Positions 56,623 through 64,000 of a DNA stretch of 64,000 nucleotides are shown here, piece after piece (within the stretch, counting starts at the first letter, position 1; each line of letters begins with the position of its first letter). A program made the translations under genes and the position numbers. Origin of the DNA: Burkholderiales bacterium (GTDB lineage Bacteria > Pseudomonadota > Gammaproteobacteria > Burkholderiales > Burkholderiaceae_C); contig JAKFVA010000021.1 of NCBI GenBank assembly GCA_021732385.1, positions 1 through 64,000 of the forward strand. Direction: 5' to 3'. The notes under the pieces were generated by a model. It was not told the origin of the DNA, did not search any database, and saw only the letters and a program-made list of their open reading frames with translations.

Positions 56623-57177
56623 ATGCCTGCCGTGACGCCCCACTCCATCAAGTTCTGCAAAAACTGCGGCACGGCGGTGAACTACCGCTTGCCAGACGAT
56701 GGCGACGAAAAACTCCGCGCCGTCTGCCCGGCCTGCACCACGGTGCACTATGAAAACCCGCTGAACGTGGTGGGCAGCCTGCCGGTGTGGGGCCAGCAGG
56801 TCTTGCTGTGCAAACGCAATATCGAGCCGCGCTGGGGCAAATGGACGTTGCCTGCGGGTTTTATGGAACTGGGCGAAACCACGGCGCAGGGCGCAGCGCG
56901 CGAGACCACTGAAGAAGCGGGTGCGCAGTTTGAGCTGCAGGAACTGTTTAGCGTGATCAACGTGCCGCGCGTCAACCAGGTACATTTTTTCTACCTCGCC
57001 CGGCTGTTGTCTGACCAGTTTGCGCCAGGCCATGAAACCCTGGAGGCGCGGCTGTTTGACGAAGCCGATATTCCCTGGGATGACATCGCCTTCAAGACCG
57101 TGCGCGAGACCTTGCTGCACTACTTTGCGCAGCGCCAATCAGGTAATTTTTCAGTCCATTGCATTGACATTGCCTAA
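56623..57177 (+). CDS. Nudix hydrolase with N-terminal zinc ribbon
   Basis: This 184-residue protein begins with a zinc ribbon (FCKNCGTAV, then VCPACTTVHYENP), followed by a Nudix domain whose box spans about residues 82-104: Gly-Phe-Met-Glu-Leu-Gly-Glu, then ARETTEEAG with the metal-binding Glu residues. This layout is that of NudC-like and related NUDIX proteins that act on nucleotide or NADH-type diphosphates; the substrate cannot be named. The start at 56623 is directly preceded by two and a half copies of GCCCATCTT and lacks a clear ribosome-binding site. It follows the fumarylpyruvate hydrolase gene by 70 bases. Confidence 0.88.
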   Translation: MPAVTPHSIKFCKNCGTAVNYRLPDDGDEKLRAVCPACTTVHYENPLNVVGSLPVWGQQVLLCKRNIEPRWGKWTLPAGFMELGETTAQGAARETTEEAGAQFELQELFSVINVPRVNQVHFFYLARLLSDQFAPGHETLEARLFDEADIPWDDIAFKTVRETLLHYFAQRQSGNFSVHCIDIA

Positions 57178-57222
57178 AGGGGGCAATCTGCCGCTTGCTC
57201 ACCGGGCCACTGACTGACACGC

Positions 57223-59211
57223 TCAGTGGTTCTGGCTTTCCTGGCGCCGTCTTTCCTGCTCGCGCCGCTCCACGCAAATAGGATGGGTTTGGAACTGGGC
57301 CAGAGCGCACTGCTCGGTCAGGCACAACTGGTAGGCAATAAAAATCTTCGACTCGCAAGCCGCACGCGGACTGTTGACTGCGGGTTTGGCAGCGCTGGTG
57401 GGTTCTTGCGGGGCCGCCGGTCTAGCCGGGGCCACCGGTACCACCACAGGGGCATTGGTTACTGGCGCAACTGCCGCCGATGCCCTGACGCTGCGGCTGG
57501 CGGTACGCACAGGCCGAGAAGCTGCAGCACTGGCAGGCCGCGCTGCCAGAACAGCAGCTGAAGCCGCCGCAACCGGTGTTGCACTCGACGCAAGCGGGGC
57601 GCTAACTGCCTCAGTTTGGATGGCACTGGCTGGCAGCGTGGGGGCCAACGCACTGCTGGCGGGCGAAGCCGGTGAGCCGGGTGCACCACCACCGCGCGAG
57701 GCCAAAACAACCACCACAGCTAAAAGCAGCGCGGCAACACCAGCGCCCAGCATCAACGGCATCTTGTTCTTGCCTGGGACTGTGGGGGCTGCGGTACCTG
57801 CCTCGGGCGCGTCAGCGGTGGTTGGGGTCGCTGTGGTGGTTGGGGTTGCTTTGGTTGTTTTGGGCGGGTCTGCGGGTGGTTCAGGTGGTGCGGTTTGCAC
57901 GAGAGGTACTGGGGCCGCAGGTACCGCGGCAACAGTGGGCGGCCCAGCCTGCACCAGTGACGCAGCAGCCAGCGCCTGTGCGGGGGTGGCCGGCTGCGAA
58001 TAGTCGCTGCGCAAACGAGTGGCCTCAAAGTCCTGCGCATCGGCTGGGCCACTGGCCACACCCAGGGTGGAGAGGTCGGCACCACTTGCCAGCTTTTTCA
58101 GGCGGCGCTGGGCCAAGTCTGCATAAATGCCGGTAGGGAATTTGGCCAGAAAACCGCTCAGTTCATCCGGGTCGGTGGAGTCCTTGATGTCTTTCCAGTA
58201 CACCAGCTCCAGCTCCTGCGTCACGGTGGCAGTGCTGCTTGAGGTGGCCGAGGTGTTGGACGTGCCGGATGTTGCCCCGGCAATGCTCGCAGCCGTGCCG
58301 CTGGTGCCAGCACCCTGCGTCCCCTGGGTAGCGCCTGCAGGCCGTTTGAACGGGTCGGTGGGGGGCACCACGGTTGAGTCGCTGGCACGGCGCATGGCCG
58401 ATTGCAGGGCCACAGCGAAATCACGCGCCGTGGCAAAGCGTTGCTCACGGTCTTTGGCCAGCGCACGGGCCACCACGGCATCAATCGCAGGCGGCAAGCC
58501 CGCGTTGAAGGTGCTGGGCGGCTTGGGCTCCTGCCCAATGATCTGGTGAATGATGGAAAAGTCGTTGTCGCCGTCAAAGGGCCGTTTGTCGGTAAGCAGT
58601 TGGTAGAGCACCACGCCTACTGAAAACAAGTCAGCACGAGAGTCAATCTGCAAGCCCTGCACTTGTTCGGGTGACATGTATTTGAGCGTGCCGACCATTC
58701 CGCCTTGCGTGCGCGTGACCTCACCCGAGTCCTGGATACGCGCCACGCCAAAATCGGTGAGCTTGACGCGGCCACCGGGTTCGATCATCAAGTTAGCGGG
58801 CTTGACGTCGCGGTGGATGATGTTTTGCTTGTGCGCATAATCTAGCGCCGATAGCAGGTCACGCACCATCTTCAGCGACTGCTCCAGCGAGTAGCGCACG
58901 CCTTTGTCGAGGTGGTGCTTGAGGTCGTCCCCTTGCACATACTCCATCACTAGGTAAGCGGTGTCACCGTCGCGGTTGGAGTCGTACACGCTGACGATGT
59001 TGGGGTGCTGCAATCGCGCCGCCGAACGGGCCTCGGTACGAAAACGCGATTCATACTCGGCAGCGGCTTGCTCTGAGAGGTTTTCAACCTTGACGGTCTT
59101 GATGGCAACGCGCCGGTCCAGATTGGGGTCGCGCCCTTCATAGACCACGCCCATGGCACCCTTGCCCAGTACACGCAGGAGGTCGTAACGGCCAAGTTTT
59201 TGAAGACTCAC
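57223..59211 (-). CDS. Transmembrane serine/threonine protein kinase
   Basis: This 662-residue Hanks-type kinase has the Gly-rich loop GKGAMGVVYEGRDP near residue 15, VAIKTVKVE (ATP-binding Lys), HRDVKPANLMI (catalytic loop), TDFGVARI (DFG) and MSPEQVQG (activation-loop end) before about residue 270. A Thr/Ser/Ala-rich linker is followed by DIKDSTDPDELSGFLAKFP, a Pro/Thr-rich stretch, a TM helix (LMLGAGVAALLLAVVVVLA) and a 120-residue extracytoplasmic tail with four Cys near its end. The GTG at 59211 is preferred to the TTG at 59232. It is the last gene after the cyclase and FHA genes, which likely read its phosphorylation. Confidence 0.88.
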   Translation of the reverse strand: MSLQKLGRYDLLRVLGKGAMGVVYEGRDPNLDRRVAIKTVKVENLSEQAAAEYESRFRTEARSAARLQHPNIVSVYDSNRDGDTAYLVMEYVQGDDLKHHLDKGVRYSLEQSLKMVRDLLSALDYAHKQNIIHRDVKPANLMIEPGGRVKLTDFGVARIQDSGEVTRTQGGMVGTLKYMSPEQVQGLQIDSRADLFSVGVVLYQLLTDKRPFDGDNDFSIIHQIIGQEPKPPSTFNAGLPPAIDAVVARALAKDREQRFATARDFAVALQSAMRRASDSTVVPPTDPFKRPAGATQGTQGAGTSGTAASIAGATSGTSNTSATSSSTATVTQELELVYWKDIKDSTDPDELSGFLAKFPTGIYADLAQRRLKKLASGADLSTLGVASGPADAQDFEATRLRSDYSQPATPAQALAAASLVQAGPPTVAAVPAAPVPLVQTAPPEPPADPPKTTKATPTTTATPTTADAPEAGTAAPTVPGKNKMPLMLGAGVAALLLAVVVVLASRGGGAPGSPASPASSALAPTLPASAIQTEAVSAPLASSATPVAAASAAVLAARPASAAASRPVRTASRSVRASAAVAPVTNAPVVVPVAPARPAAPQEPTSAAKPAVNSPRAACESKIFIAYQLCLTEQCALAQFQTHPICVERREQERRRQESQNH

Positions 59212-59286
59212 GGGTGCAGCGCCTTGCAACAATCAGTAAGTAAATTCTAGCTGTGCCAAAGCACTGCCCGACGCATGCAGTACGGA

Positions 59287-60513
59287 TTATTTGCGGCTTT
59301 TACCGCGCTTACGCTGCATCCGCTGGGTTTCGCGCAGGTAACTGCCCGGGAAGTACCGCTCGAACAATTGTTGCACCCAGTCACCCGGATTACGGCTTTT
59401 CTCTGCGTAGTGCTGGCTGTAAATCTCCCACAAACGCGCACTGTCGAGAAAGCCCAAAGAGGCGCGGCCCTCCAGTAAACGGGTTTTTAATGCCTCTGGC
59501 GCAAATTCGCGCAGCGTACCCTCAAGCACTGCTCGCGCCGCGAACACGCCCGCTTGCTCGTGCACGCGCAACCCATTGAGGCTGTCGTCCAGCGCTGCAT
59601 CGGGGGACATAAAGCCCACGCTCCAGGCACGCCCAGCCAGCAGGTATTGCAGCTTGGCTTCCAAGGGCCAGTCGGCGTTCAAAGGATTGGTGTCCCGCGA
59701 AGCCATCATGGTGCGTTCGTCGGTTTTCAAATCTTGGCGCAAGTCAGACTGCGCCATTTGCAATGCCAGCAATCCCTCAATGCAACGTCGCACCATGCCA
59801 CCAGCAGCCTCCAACTCGCCTGCGCTGAGTTTGCCCAGTTGCGCCGGGTCGAGGCCCAGGCCGAGGTAAAACGCCTTCATGTCACCTGTCATTGCCCCAC
59901 GGGCTAGGGGCTTGGGTGGGATGGGCATTTGCATTGGCGCTTGCGCCAACGCCTCGGGCTCAAACACCGAATCTGAAAACGGGTCGTCTTCCGCCAAAAA
60001 AGCGGCAAAGGCCTGCGCAGCAAGCTGCGGATTGTGCGCAGGGCTGGCCTGCGGTAGACCGGGTTGGGTAGGGCTGACGCTGTCCTCAAACACTGACCAT
60101 GGGTCATCGTCGGGCACAGACCTCGGCTCCCGCACAGGGGTTGATATTGCCTCGGGCGCTGTCAGTAGTGGGCTGGGTAGACTCTCTGTTACCTTGAGCT
60201 TGTAGTCGCCCAGTTGCAAGGTCTGCCCCACGGGTAGCAAGGCACGCGCACCAGGCGGGATTTCACCGCCTGGCAGGTTAACGCCGTTGACCACCGACAG
60301 TACGCGAAAAACCAGTACGCCCTCTTTGTTAAACACGGCCAGATGGCGGCGGGAAATCGTTTTGCCCGGATCGGGCAGGCACACATCACAGACCGCATCG
60401 CGGCCCAGCACCAGCTCGGGAGCGCCATCCGCCAAGCTGTGCGTGCCCTTGTATCCAGGACCTTCAATATGCAGTTCAAGCGCTGGGTTGAGTGGCGAAT
60501 TGGACATGCTCAT
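59287..60513 (-). CDS. FHA-domain protein with type VI secretion-like C-terminal domain
   Basis: This 408-residue protein has an N-terminal FHA domain (about 10-110; LVLGRDAVCDVCLPDPGKTI then SRRHLAVFN and NGVNL) that should bind phosphothreonine. A Pro/Ser-rich linker is followed by a conserved C-terminal domain (about 205-400; MKAFYLGLGLDPAQLGKLSA, MVRRCIEGLLALQMAQSDL, ADWPLEAKLQYLLAGR, YSQHYAEKSRNPGDWVQQLF). That is the style of the TagH/Fha1 C-terminus that triggers type VI secretion on kinase signalling. No type VI structural genes are in the window. The neighbours are the kinase (75 bases downstream) and the FHA-cyclase gene. Confidence 0.82.
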   Translation of the reverse strand: MSMSNSPLNPALELHIEGPGYKGTHSLADGAPELVLGRDAVCDVCLPDPGKTISRRHLAVFNKEGVLVFRVLSVVNGVNLPGGEIPPGARALLPVGQTLQLGDYKLKVTESLPSPLLTAPEAISTPVREPRSVPDDDPWSVFEDSVSPTQPGLPQASPAHNPQLAAQAFAAFLAEDDPFSDSVFEPEALAQAPMQMPIPPKPLARGAMTGDMKAFYLGLGLDPAQLGKLSAGELEAAGGMVRRCIEGLLALQMAQSDLRQDLKTDERTMMASRDTNPLNADWPLEAKLQYLLAGRAWSVGFMSPDAALDDSLNGLRVHEQAGVFAARAVLEGTLREFAPEALKTRLLEGRASLGFLDSARLWEIYSQHYAEKSRNPGDWVQQLFERYFPGSYLRETQRMQRKRGKSRK

Positions 60514-60548
60514 GGTGGCACAGCTTGGGTGTCAGGGCTTGGCAAATC

Positions 60549-61445
60549 TCAGGCCCTGATGCTGAAATTGATCACTGGCGCGTCTTGGGCATCGCGTGCA
60601 CAACCCAGCACAATTTGTCCCTGGCCCACCAGATAACACTCGGTGCGGCGCAGCACCACCGGTTCACTCTGATTGCCCAGGTAAACCCAGGTGCCAAAGC
60701 TGGATACATCCCCCAGTACAAACTGGCCGCCACGCCACTGCGCCTCGGCATGCACCCGTGAAACACGCGAGTCATTAACTGACAGTGATGCCGTGGTAGC
60801 ACGGCCCAGCGTGAGCTTGTCGCTGCGGGCATCGAGACTGCGCGTTTGCCCCAGGCCTGACAACTCCAGCACCTGCTGCGCAACGGCTTTGTACATGGAT
60901 GCGCCCATCACCGTGGCATCCGCATCGCGGCCGGTTTGCCACTCCACGCGAAACACCTCAGTCACCTCGGATTTGCCACGCAGATACATCGGGCCCAAGC
61001 TGCGCAAACTAGCGCGCTGCAACACAGCCAAGGCGGCCTGCACGCGCTGCGTAGTCAAGATCTGCGCGGCACCGGCCAGATCGGCCAAGCGTGCTGCGCA
61101 GTTGACGGCGTCGCCAAAACAGTCGCCGTCAATCTCCACTACTTCGCCCGATTCCACGCCCATTTGCATTTGCACCGGCTGACCACTGCCGCCAGCCAGC
61201 AAGGGCTTGTCCTGCAATCGAGTCTGGATGGCAACGCACGATGCCAGCGCGTCAGATTCAGACGCAAACACCACAAACAAGCCATCTCCCAGCAGCTTGA
61301 CCACACGCCCGTTGTGCTGCTCAAAGACCTTGCTGAGCGCGCCAGTAAGCTGGGTCACAAAGTGAGAGGCGGTGGCATCACCCAGACGTTCAAAAATGCC
61401 GGTGCTGCCTACCAAGTCTGCGAATACAACGGTGGTCACGGTCAA
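60549..61445 (-). CDS. Class III adenylate/guanylate cyclase fused to an FHA domain
   Basis: This 298-residue protein has an N-terminal class III cyclase domain (about 1-175) with FADLVGSTGIF (metal-binding Asp10), KLLGDGLFVVF (second metal Asp) and GDAVNCAARLADLAGAAQIL. A C-terminal FHA domain is at about 205-290 (KLTLGRATTASLSVNDSRVS and HAEAQWRGGQFVLGDVSSFG). The substrate, ATP or GTP, cannot be settled by eye. There are no TM segments, so it is cytoplasmic. Start options are TTG 61445 and GTG 61439. The FHA domain ties cyclic nucleotide formation to the kinase encoded two genes on; the order cyclase, FHA, kinase suggests one signalling unit. Confidence 0.85.
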   Translation of the reverse strand: MTVTTVVFADLVGSTGIFERLGDATASHFVTQLTGALSKVFEQHNGRVVKLLGDGLFVVFASESDALASCVAIQTRLQDKPLLAGGSGQPVQMQMGVESGEVVEIDGDCFGDAVNCAARLADLAGAAQILTTQRVQAALAVLQRASLRSLGPMYLRGKSEVTEVFRVEWQTGRDADATVMGASMYKAVAQQVLELSGLGQTRSLDARSDKLTLGRATTASLSVNDSRVSRVHAEAQWRGGQFVLGDVSSFGTWVYLGNQSEPVVLRRTECYLVGQGQIVLGCARDAQDAPVINFSIRA

Positions 61446-61503
61446 TAAGGTTTAGATAAAAAGTTGTCTTGCCGCTAACTCAGACGGCCAAAGGTATAAG
61501 CAT

Positions 61504-61544
61504 AAAAGAAAAAACGGGCTGCAACCTGGAAGCTGCAACCCGTT
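61504..61544 (-). terminator. Rho-independent terminator after tRNA-Pro
   Basis: On the minus strand AACGGGTTGCAGC pairs with GTTGCAGCCCGTT (two G-U pairs allowed) around TTCCAG, followed by TTTTTTCTTTT. It lies 20 bases after the tRNA 3' end and separates it from the cyclase gene. Confidence 0.88.
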
Positions 61545-61563
61545 AGATACATGAGCACTATGT

Positions 61564-61640
61564 TGGTCGGTGTGAAAGGATTCGAACCTTCGACCCCTTG
61601 CACCCCATGCAAGTGCGCTACCAGGCTGCGCCACACACCG
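61564..61640 (-). tRNA. tRNA-Pro(GGG)
   Basis: On the minus strand CGGTGTG pairs with CACACCG, with discriminator A and encoded CCA. The anticodon stem CTTGC/GCAAG closes the loop ATGGGGT, giving anticodon GGG. The D-arm GCGCAGCCTGGTAGCGC and T-loop GGTTCGAATCC are typical of proline tRNAs. It is 77 bases long, followed by a strong terminator. Confidence 0.97.
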
Positions 61641-61684
61641 AAGCTTAGAATTATATCTGCAGGCAAACGCCTGGCTTGAGCTGG

Positions 61685-62155
61685 CTAATACGCCGATGAG
61701 AGCATTTCGCGGATTTCAAACAGCTCACGGCGCACCATCAGCAGTTTGTCGGCGGGCACTTCGTCGTCGTCGGTGTGGTAATCGCTGGGCAGGCTATCGC
61801 CTGCATCGGGGAAGGCCGAGTCTTCGACTGCAATCGGCTCCATGCCATCCAGCAAGACCTCGCCGTTACGGCGCTTGTCGCGCTCGGTCTGCACCAGCTC
61901 TTGCAGCTTGTTGCGCGCGCCGCTGATGGTGAAGCCCTGGTCGTAGAGCAAATCGCGGATTCGACGGATCATCAGCACTTCGTGGTGCTGGTAATAGCGT
62001 CGATTGCCGCGTCGCTTCATGGGCCGCAGTTGCGTGAATTCCTGCTCCCAATAGCGAAGCACGTGCGGCTTGACCTCGCACAAATCACTGACCTCACCAA
62101 TGGTGAAGTAGCGTTTAGCTGGAATTAATGGGAGCGCTTTCTCCATTGAAATCAA
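61685..62155 (-). CDS. MerR-family transcriptional regulator
   Basis: This 156-residue protein has an N-terminal MerR winged helix-turn-helix (about 15-85): KRYFTIGEVSDLCEVKPHVL then RYWEQEFTQLRPMKRRGNRR and the wing YYQHHEVLMIRRIRDLLYDQ. The C-terminal half is short, acidic and without the metal-binding Cys of classical MerR, so a different signal or a structural role is likely. Such genes regularly follow ihfA in betaproteobacteria and are of unknown target. The start may be the ATG at 62155 or that at 62146. Confidence 0.88.
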   Translation of the reverse strand: MISMEKALPLIPAKRYFTIGEVSDLCEVKPHVLRYWEQEFTQLRPMKRRGNRRYYQHHEVLMIRRIRDLLYDQGFTISGARNKLQELVQTERDKRRNGEVLLDGMEPIAVEDSAFPDAGDSLPSDYHTDDDEVPADKLLMVRRELFEIREMLSSAY

Positions 62156-62306
62156 TGTTCTACGAAAGAAAGCTGCAAGGTTACTCTAACTTTCGTGCGC
62201 TGGCAAAGGACTTTTGGTGCAGCTGTTGTACGCCACCGCCTACAACTTTGCCTACCTGGCTTTTTGGCAGCCAAACAGCCGTGTTCCGCGCCAAGTGACG
62301 CCGTTG

Positions 62307-62642
62307 TTAATCGGCAGCAACTGCGCCGTTGCTGCCCTGAATGCTTTCCTTGAGCTTTTGGCTGGCGTGAAAGGTAACGACTTTACGCGCCTCAATCGGA
62401 ATGGCTTCGCCAGTACGCGGGTTACGGCCAGGACGCGGCGCCTTGGTGCGAATCTGGAAACTGCCAAAGCCTGAGATTTTGACATCAGCCCCATCGATCA
62501 GCGATTCGGACATGAGGTTGAAAAACGCGTCGATCATGTCTTTGGACTCGCGCTTGTTCAAGCCAATTTGCTCAAATAGCAACTCAGCCAACTGCGCTTT
62601 GGTCAGGGCCGGCGTTTCCAGGCTTTCTACAGACAATTCCAT
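62307..62642 (-). CDS. ihfA: Integration host factor, alpha subunit
   Basis: This 111-residue HU/IHF-family DNA-bending protein has TKAQLAELLFEQIGLNKRES and DMIDAFFNLMSESLIDGADV in the helical body, then KISGFGSFQIRTKAPRPGRN and the proline-containing arm GRNPRTGEAIPIEARKVVTF that inserts into the minor groove. The length is slightly longer than E. coli IhfA (99) through an N-terminal extension. It lies downstream of pheT, 74 bases apart, the usual pheST-ihfA order. It partners with IhfB from elsewhere in recombination, replication and promoter architecture. Confidence 0.95.
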   Translation of the reverse strand: MELSVESLETPALTKAQLAELLFEQIGLNKRESKDMIDAFFNLMSESLIDGADVKISGFGSFQIRTKAPRPGRNPRTGEAIPIEARKVVTFHASQKLKESIQGSNGAVAAD

Positions 62643-62716
62643 TGCATGCTCCTTGAGTCAGTCAATCCAGTGCTTTGACATGCCAGCGACAAATACGTCA
62701 TGTTCATCATGAGGCG

Positions 62717-64000
62717 TCAGGCGCGCAAGCGCGCGCCCAGCGTGCTTGCCAGTTGCGCCAGCACGGCCGCCACGGCAGTTTCAATCTGTGCTTCAGTCAA
62801 CGTGGCTTCACCGCCGCGCAAGGTAAGTCGAACCGCCAGGCTTTTTTCACCCTCGGATAAACCCGCAGCAATTTGCTTGGGACGGTACACGTCAAACAAG
62901 GTGGCGTTTTGCAACAAGCCCGCTGTGGGCGCGCTGTTTATGGCAGCCGTGAGCGCTGAAAAAGTGACGCTTTCCGCTACGATCACGGCAATGTCACGCT
63001 CTACCGCCTGGTGTCTGGCCACCGGCTGAAATACCGGCACCGCACGAGCCAGTACAGCGTCCAGCTCCAGCTCAAACAACACCGGGGCCTGAGGCAGGTC
63101 GTAGCCCTGCCGCCACTGGGGGTGCAATTCACCGACATGGCCGATCTCGCGCCCCTGCAGCAGCACCCTGGCACAACGCCCAGGGTGCATGGCCGGGTGT
63201 GTGGCGGGTTCAAACCGGGCTTGAAGCGGTGCCAGCAATGCCTGCAAATCGCCTTTGACGTCAAAGAAGTCCACCAAGCGTTCCGGCAGCGCCCATTGCA
63301 TATCCTGCGCGGAGCCATAGGCCAGACCCGAGACGCGCATAGGCTGGTGAAAACCCGCCACCGTAGTGTCAGTGTTTTCCACTGAAGCATCACGCAAGAA
63401 CACGCGGCCCAGTTCAAACACACGCACGCGGCTAGCTTTGCGGTCGGTGTTGAACTTCAAAACCTGGAGTAGCGAGCCCAGCAGCGACGAGCGCATGACG
63501 CTCATCTGGCTCGCAATTGGATTGAGCAAGCGAATCGGATTGGCATTGCCAGCTAATTCGTTTTCCCAGCGTTGTTCAACGAAACTGAAGTTGATGGTTT
63601 CCTGGTACCCCAGCGCAGCAAGTGCACGCCGCACAGCGAACGGACTGCGCTGCGATTCTGCGTGCAGTTGCGGCGTGATGGGCGCCAGCGGCGGCGCAGT
63701 CGGCAGGTTTTCGTAGCCAATCAGCCGTACCACCTCTTCAATCAGGTCTTCTTCAATTTGCAGATCAAACCGGTAACTGGATGGCGTAACGCTAATAAGC
63801 CCCTGGTTCTCCTGCGCGGGCAAGCCAAGCCGCTTAAAAACCGCGAGGCATTGTGCGGCCGTCAAGGGCATGCCAATCACCTTGGCCGCACGCGCCACAC
63901 GCAAGGTGACAAGCTTTTGCTCGGGCAGATTGACGATTTGGTCATCAACCGGGCCGGGTTGGCCGCCACAAATATCCACAATCAGCCGTGTGATGCGCTC
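62717..64000 (-). CDS. pheT: Phenylalanyl-tRNA synthetase beta subunit, 3' part
   Basis: The last 427 codons are in the window; the frame is open to the right edge (64000), so the 5' half lies outside. The visible parts are the B5 domain (RVIG-like KVIGMPLTAAQCLAVFKRLG and the metal-site phrase SSYRFDLQIEEDLIEEVVRL), the catalytic-like B6/B7 core (LAALGYQETINFSFVEQRW, LLNPIASQMSVMRSSLLGSL, GHVGELHPQW) and the C-terminal FDX-ACB domain (about the last 95 residues, RDIAVIVAESVTFSAL, FDVYRPKQIAAGLSEGEKSL) that holds tRNA. A complete PheT has about 800 residues. ihfA follows 74 bases after its stop. Confidence 0.95.
   Translation of the reverse strand, partial: ERITRLIVDICGGQPGPVDDQIVNLPEQKLVTLRVARAAKVIGMPLTAAQCLAVFKRLGLPAQENQGLISVTPSSYRFDLQIEEDLIEEVVRLIGYENLPTAPPLAPITPQLHAESQRSPFAVRRALAALGYQETINFSFVEQRWENELAGNANPIRLLNPIASQMSVMRSSLLGSLLQVLKFNTDRKASRVRVFELGRVFLRDASVENTDTTVAGFHQPMRVSGLAYGSAQDMQWALPERLVDFFDVKGDLQALLAPLQARFEPATHPAMHPGRCARVLLQGREIGHVGELHPQWRQGYDLPQAPVLFELELDAVLARAVPVFQPVARHQAVERDIAVIVAESVTFSALTAAINSAPTAGLLQNATLFDVYRPKQIAAGLSEGEKSLAVRLTLRGGEATLTEAQIETAVAAVLAQLASTLGARLRA

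Noticed and set aside
57223-61445. Part of a type VI secretion gene cluster
   Set aside because: The FHA protein looks type VI-like, but no VipA/B, Hcp, VgrG, TssK/L/M or ClpV gene is on either side within the window.

Overview
The window reads as a chromosome segment of a betaproteobacterium, order Burkholderiales, most like the family Comamonadaceae (Rhodoferax/Polaromonas relatives). This rests on the GC-rich, almost gap-free layout, the class I polyhydroxyalkanoate genes with their PhaR regulator, the ompR-envZ / ispF-ispD / mfd arrangement, the pheT-ihfA-merR-tRNA-Pro order, and the style of the proteins. No database was searched, so the genus is inference.

Layout. 1-1.9 kb: the end of an IS3-family element that has cut into a membrane protein gene. 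1.9-10.7 kb: a propionyl-CoA to succinyl-CoA operon on the minus strand (methylmalonyl-CoA mutase, a VapBC toxin-antitoxin pair, MeaB, PccB, PccA, a VOC protein), with a divergent GntR/FCD regulator. 11-20 kb: housekeeping genes (dusA, a SIMPL protein, ompR-envZ, ispF-ispD, mfd). 20-23 kb: a small accessory group (GST, DUF1428, a broken VOC gene, SRPBCC, TetR) divergent from serB. 23.7-28.5 kb: RNase R, tRNA-Leu and a secreted deacetylase-like protein. 28.9-40.7 kb: a complete Tad/Flp pilus locus, with pilin, prepilin peptidase, RcpC/CpaB, secretin, lipoprotein, TadG/E-type minor pilins, CpaE, CpaF, TadB, TadC and a TPR protein. 40.7-51 kb: rimO, phaR, apt, tRNA-Val, relA, an alpha/beta hydrolase and the phaC-phaA-phaB operon. 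51-53 kb: an exported DUF11 protein gene split at a run of nine G. 53-57 kb: pgeF, a monooxygenase-like protein, gentisate dioxygenase, fumarylpyruvate hydrolase and a Nudix hydrolase. 57-61.5 kb: a signalling set of Ser/Thr kinase, type VI-style FHA protein and adenylate cyclase-FHA fusion. 61.5-64 kb: tRNA-Pro, MerR regulator, ihfA and the 3' part of pheT.

How the parts connect. The propionate operon feeds propionyl-CoA into the TCA cycle, and phaCAB stores excess acetyl-CoA as polyester under PhaR. RelA, OmpR/EnvZ and the kinase/FHA/cyclase set are signalling inputs. The Tad pilus and the DUF11 protein face the cell surface.

Items most worth a second look: a possible phase-variation switch (G9 tract, 52209-52217); a family of intergenic inverted-repeat elements of about 247 bp (three complete copies and one half copy), one of which supplies the stop codon of serB; a toxin-antitoxin pair wired into a metabolic operon by a 4-base overlap; and the kinase/FHA/cyclase set, whose FHA protein looks type VI-like although no type VI structural genes are in view.
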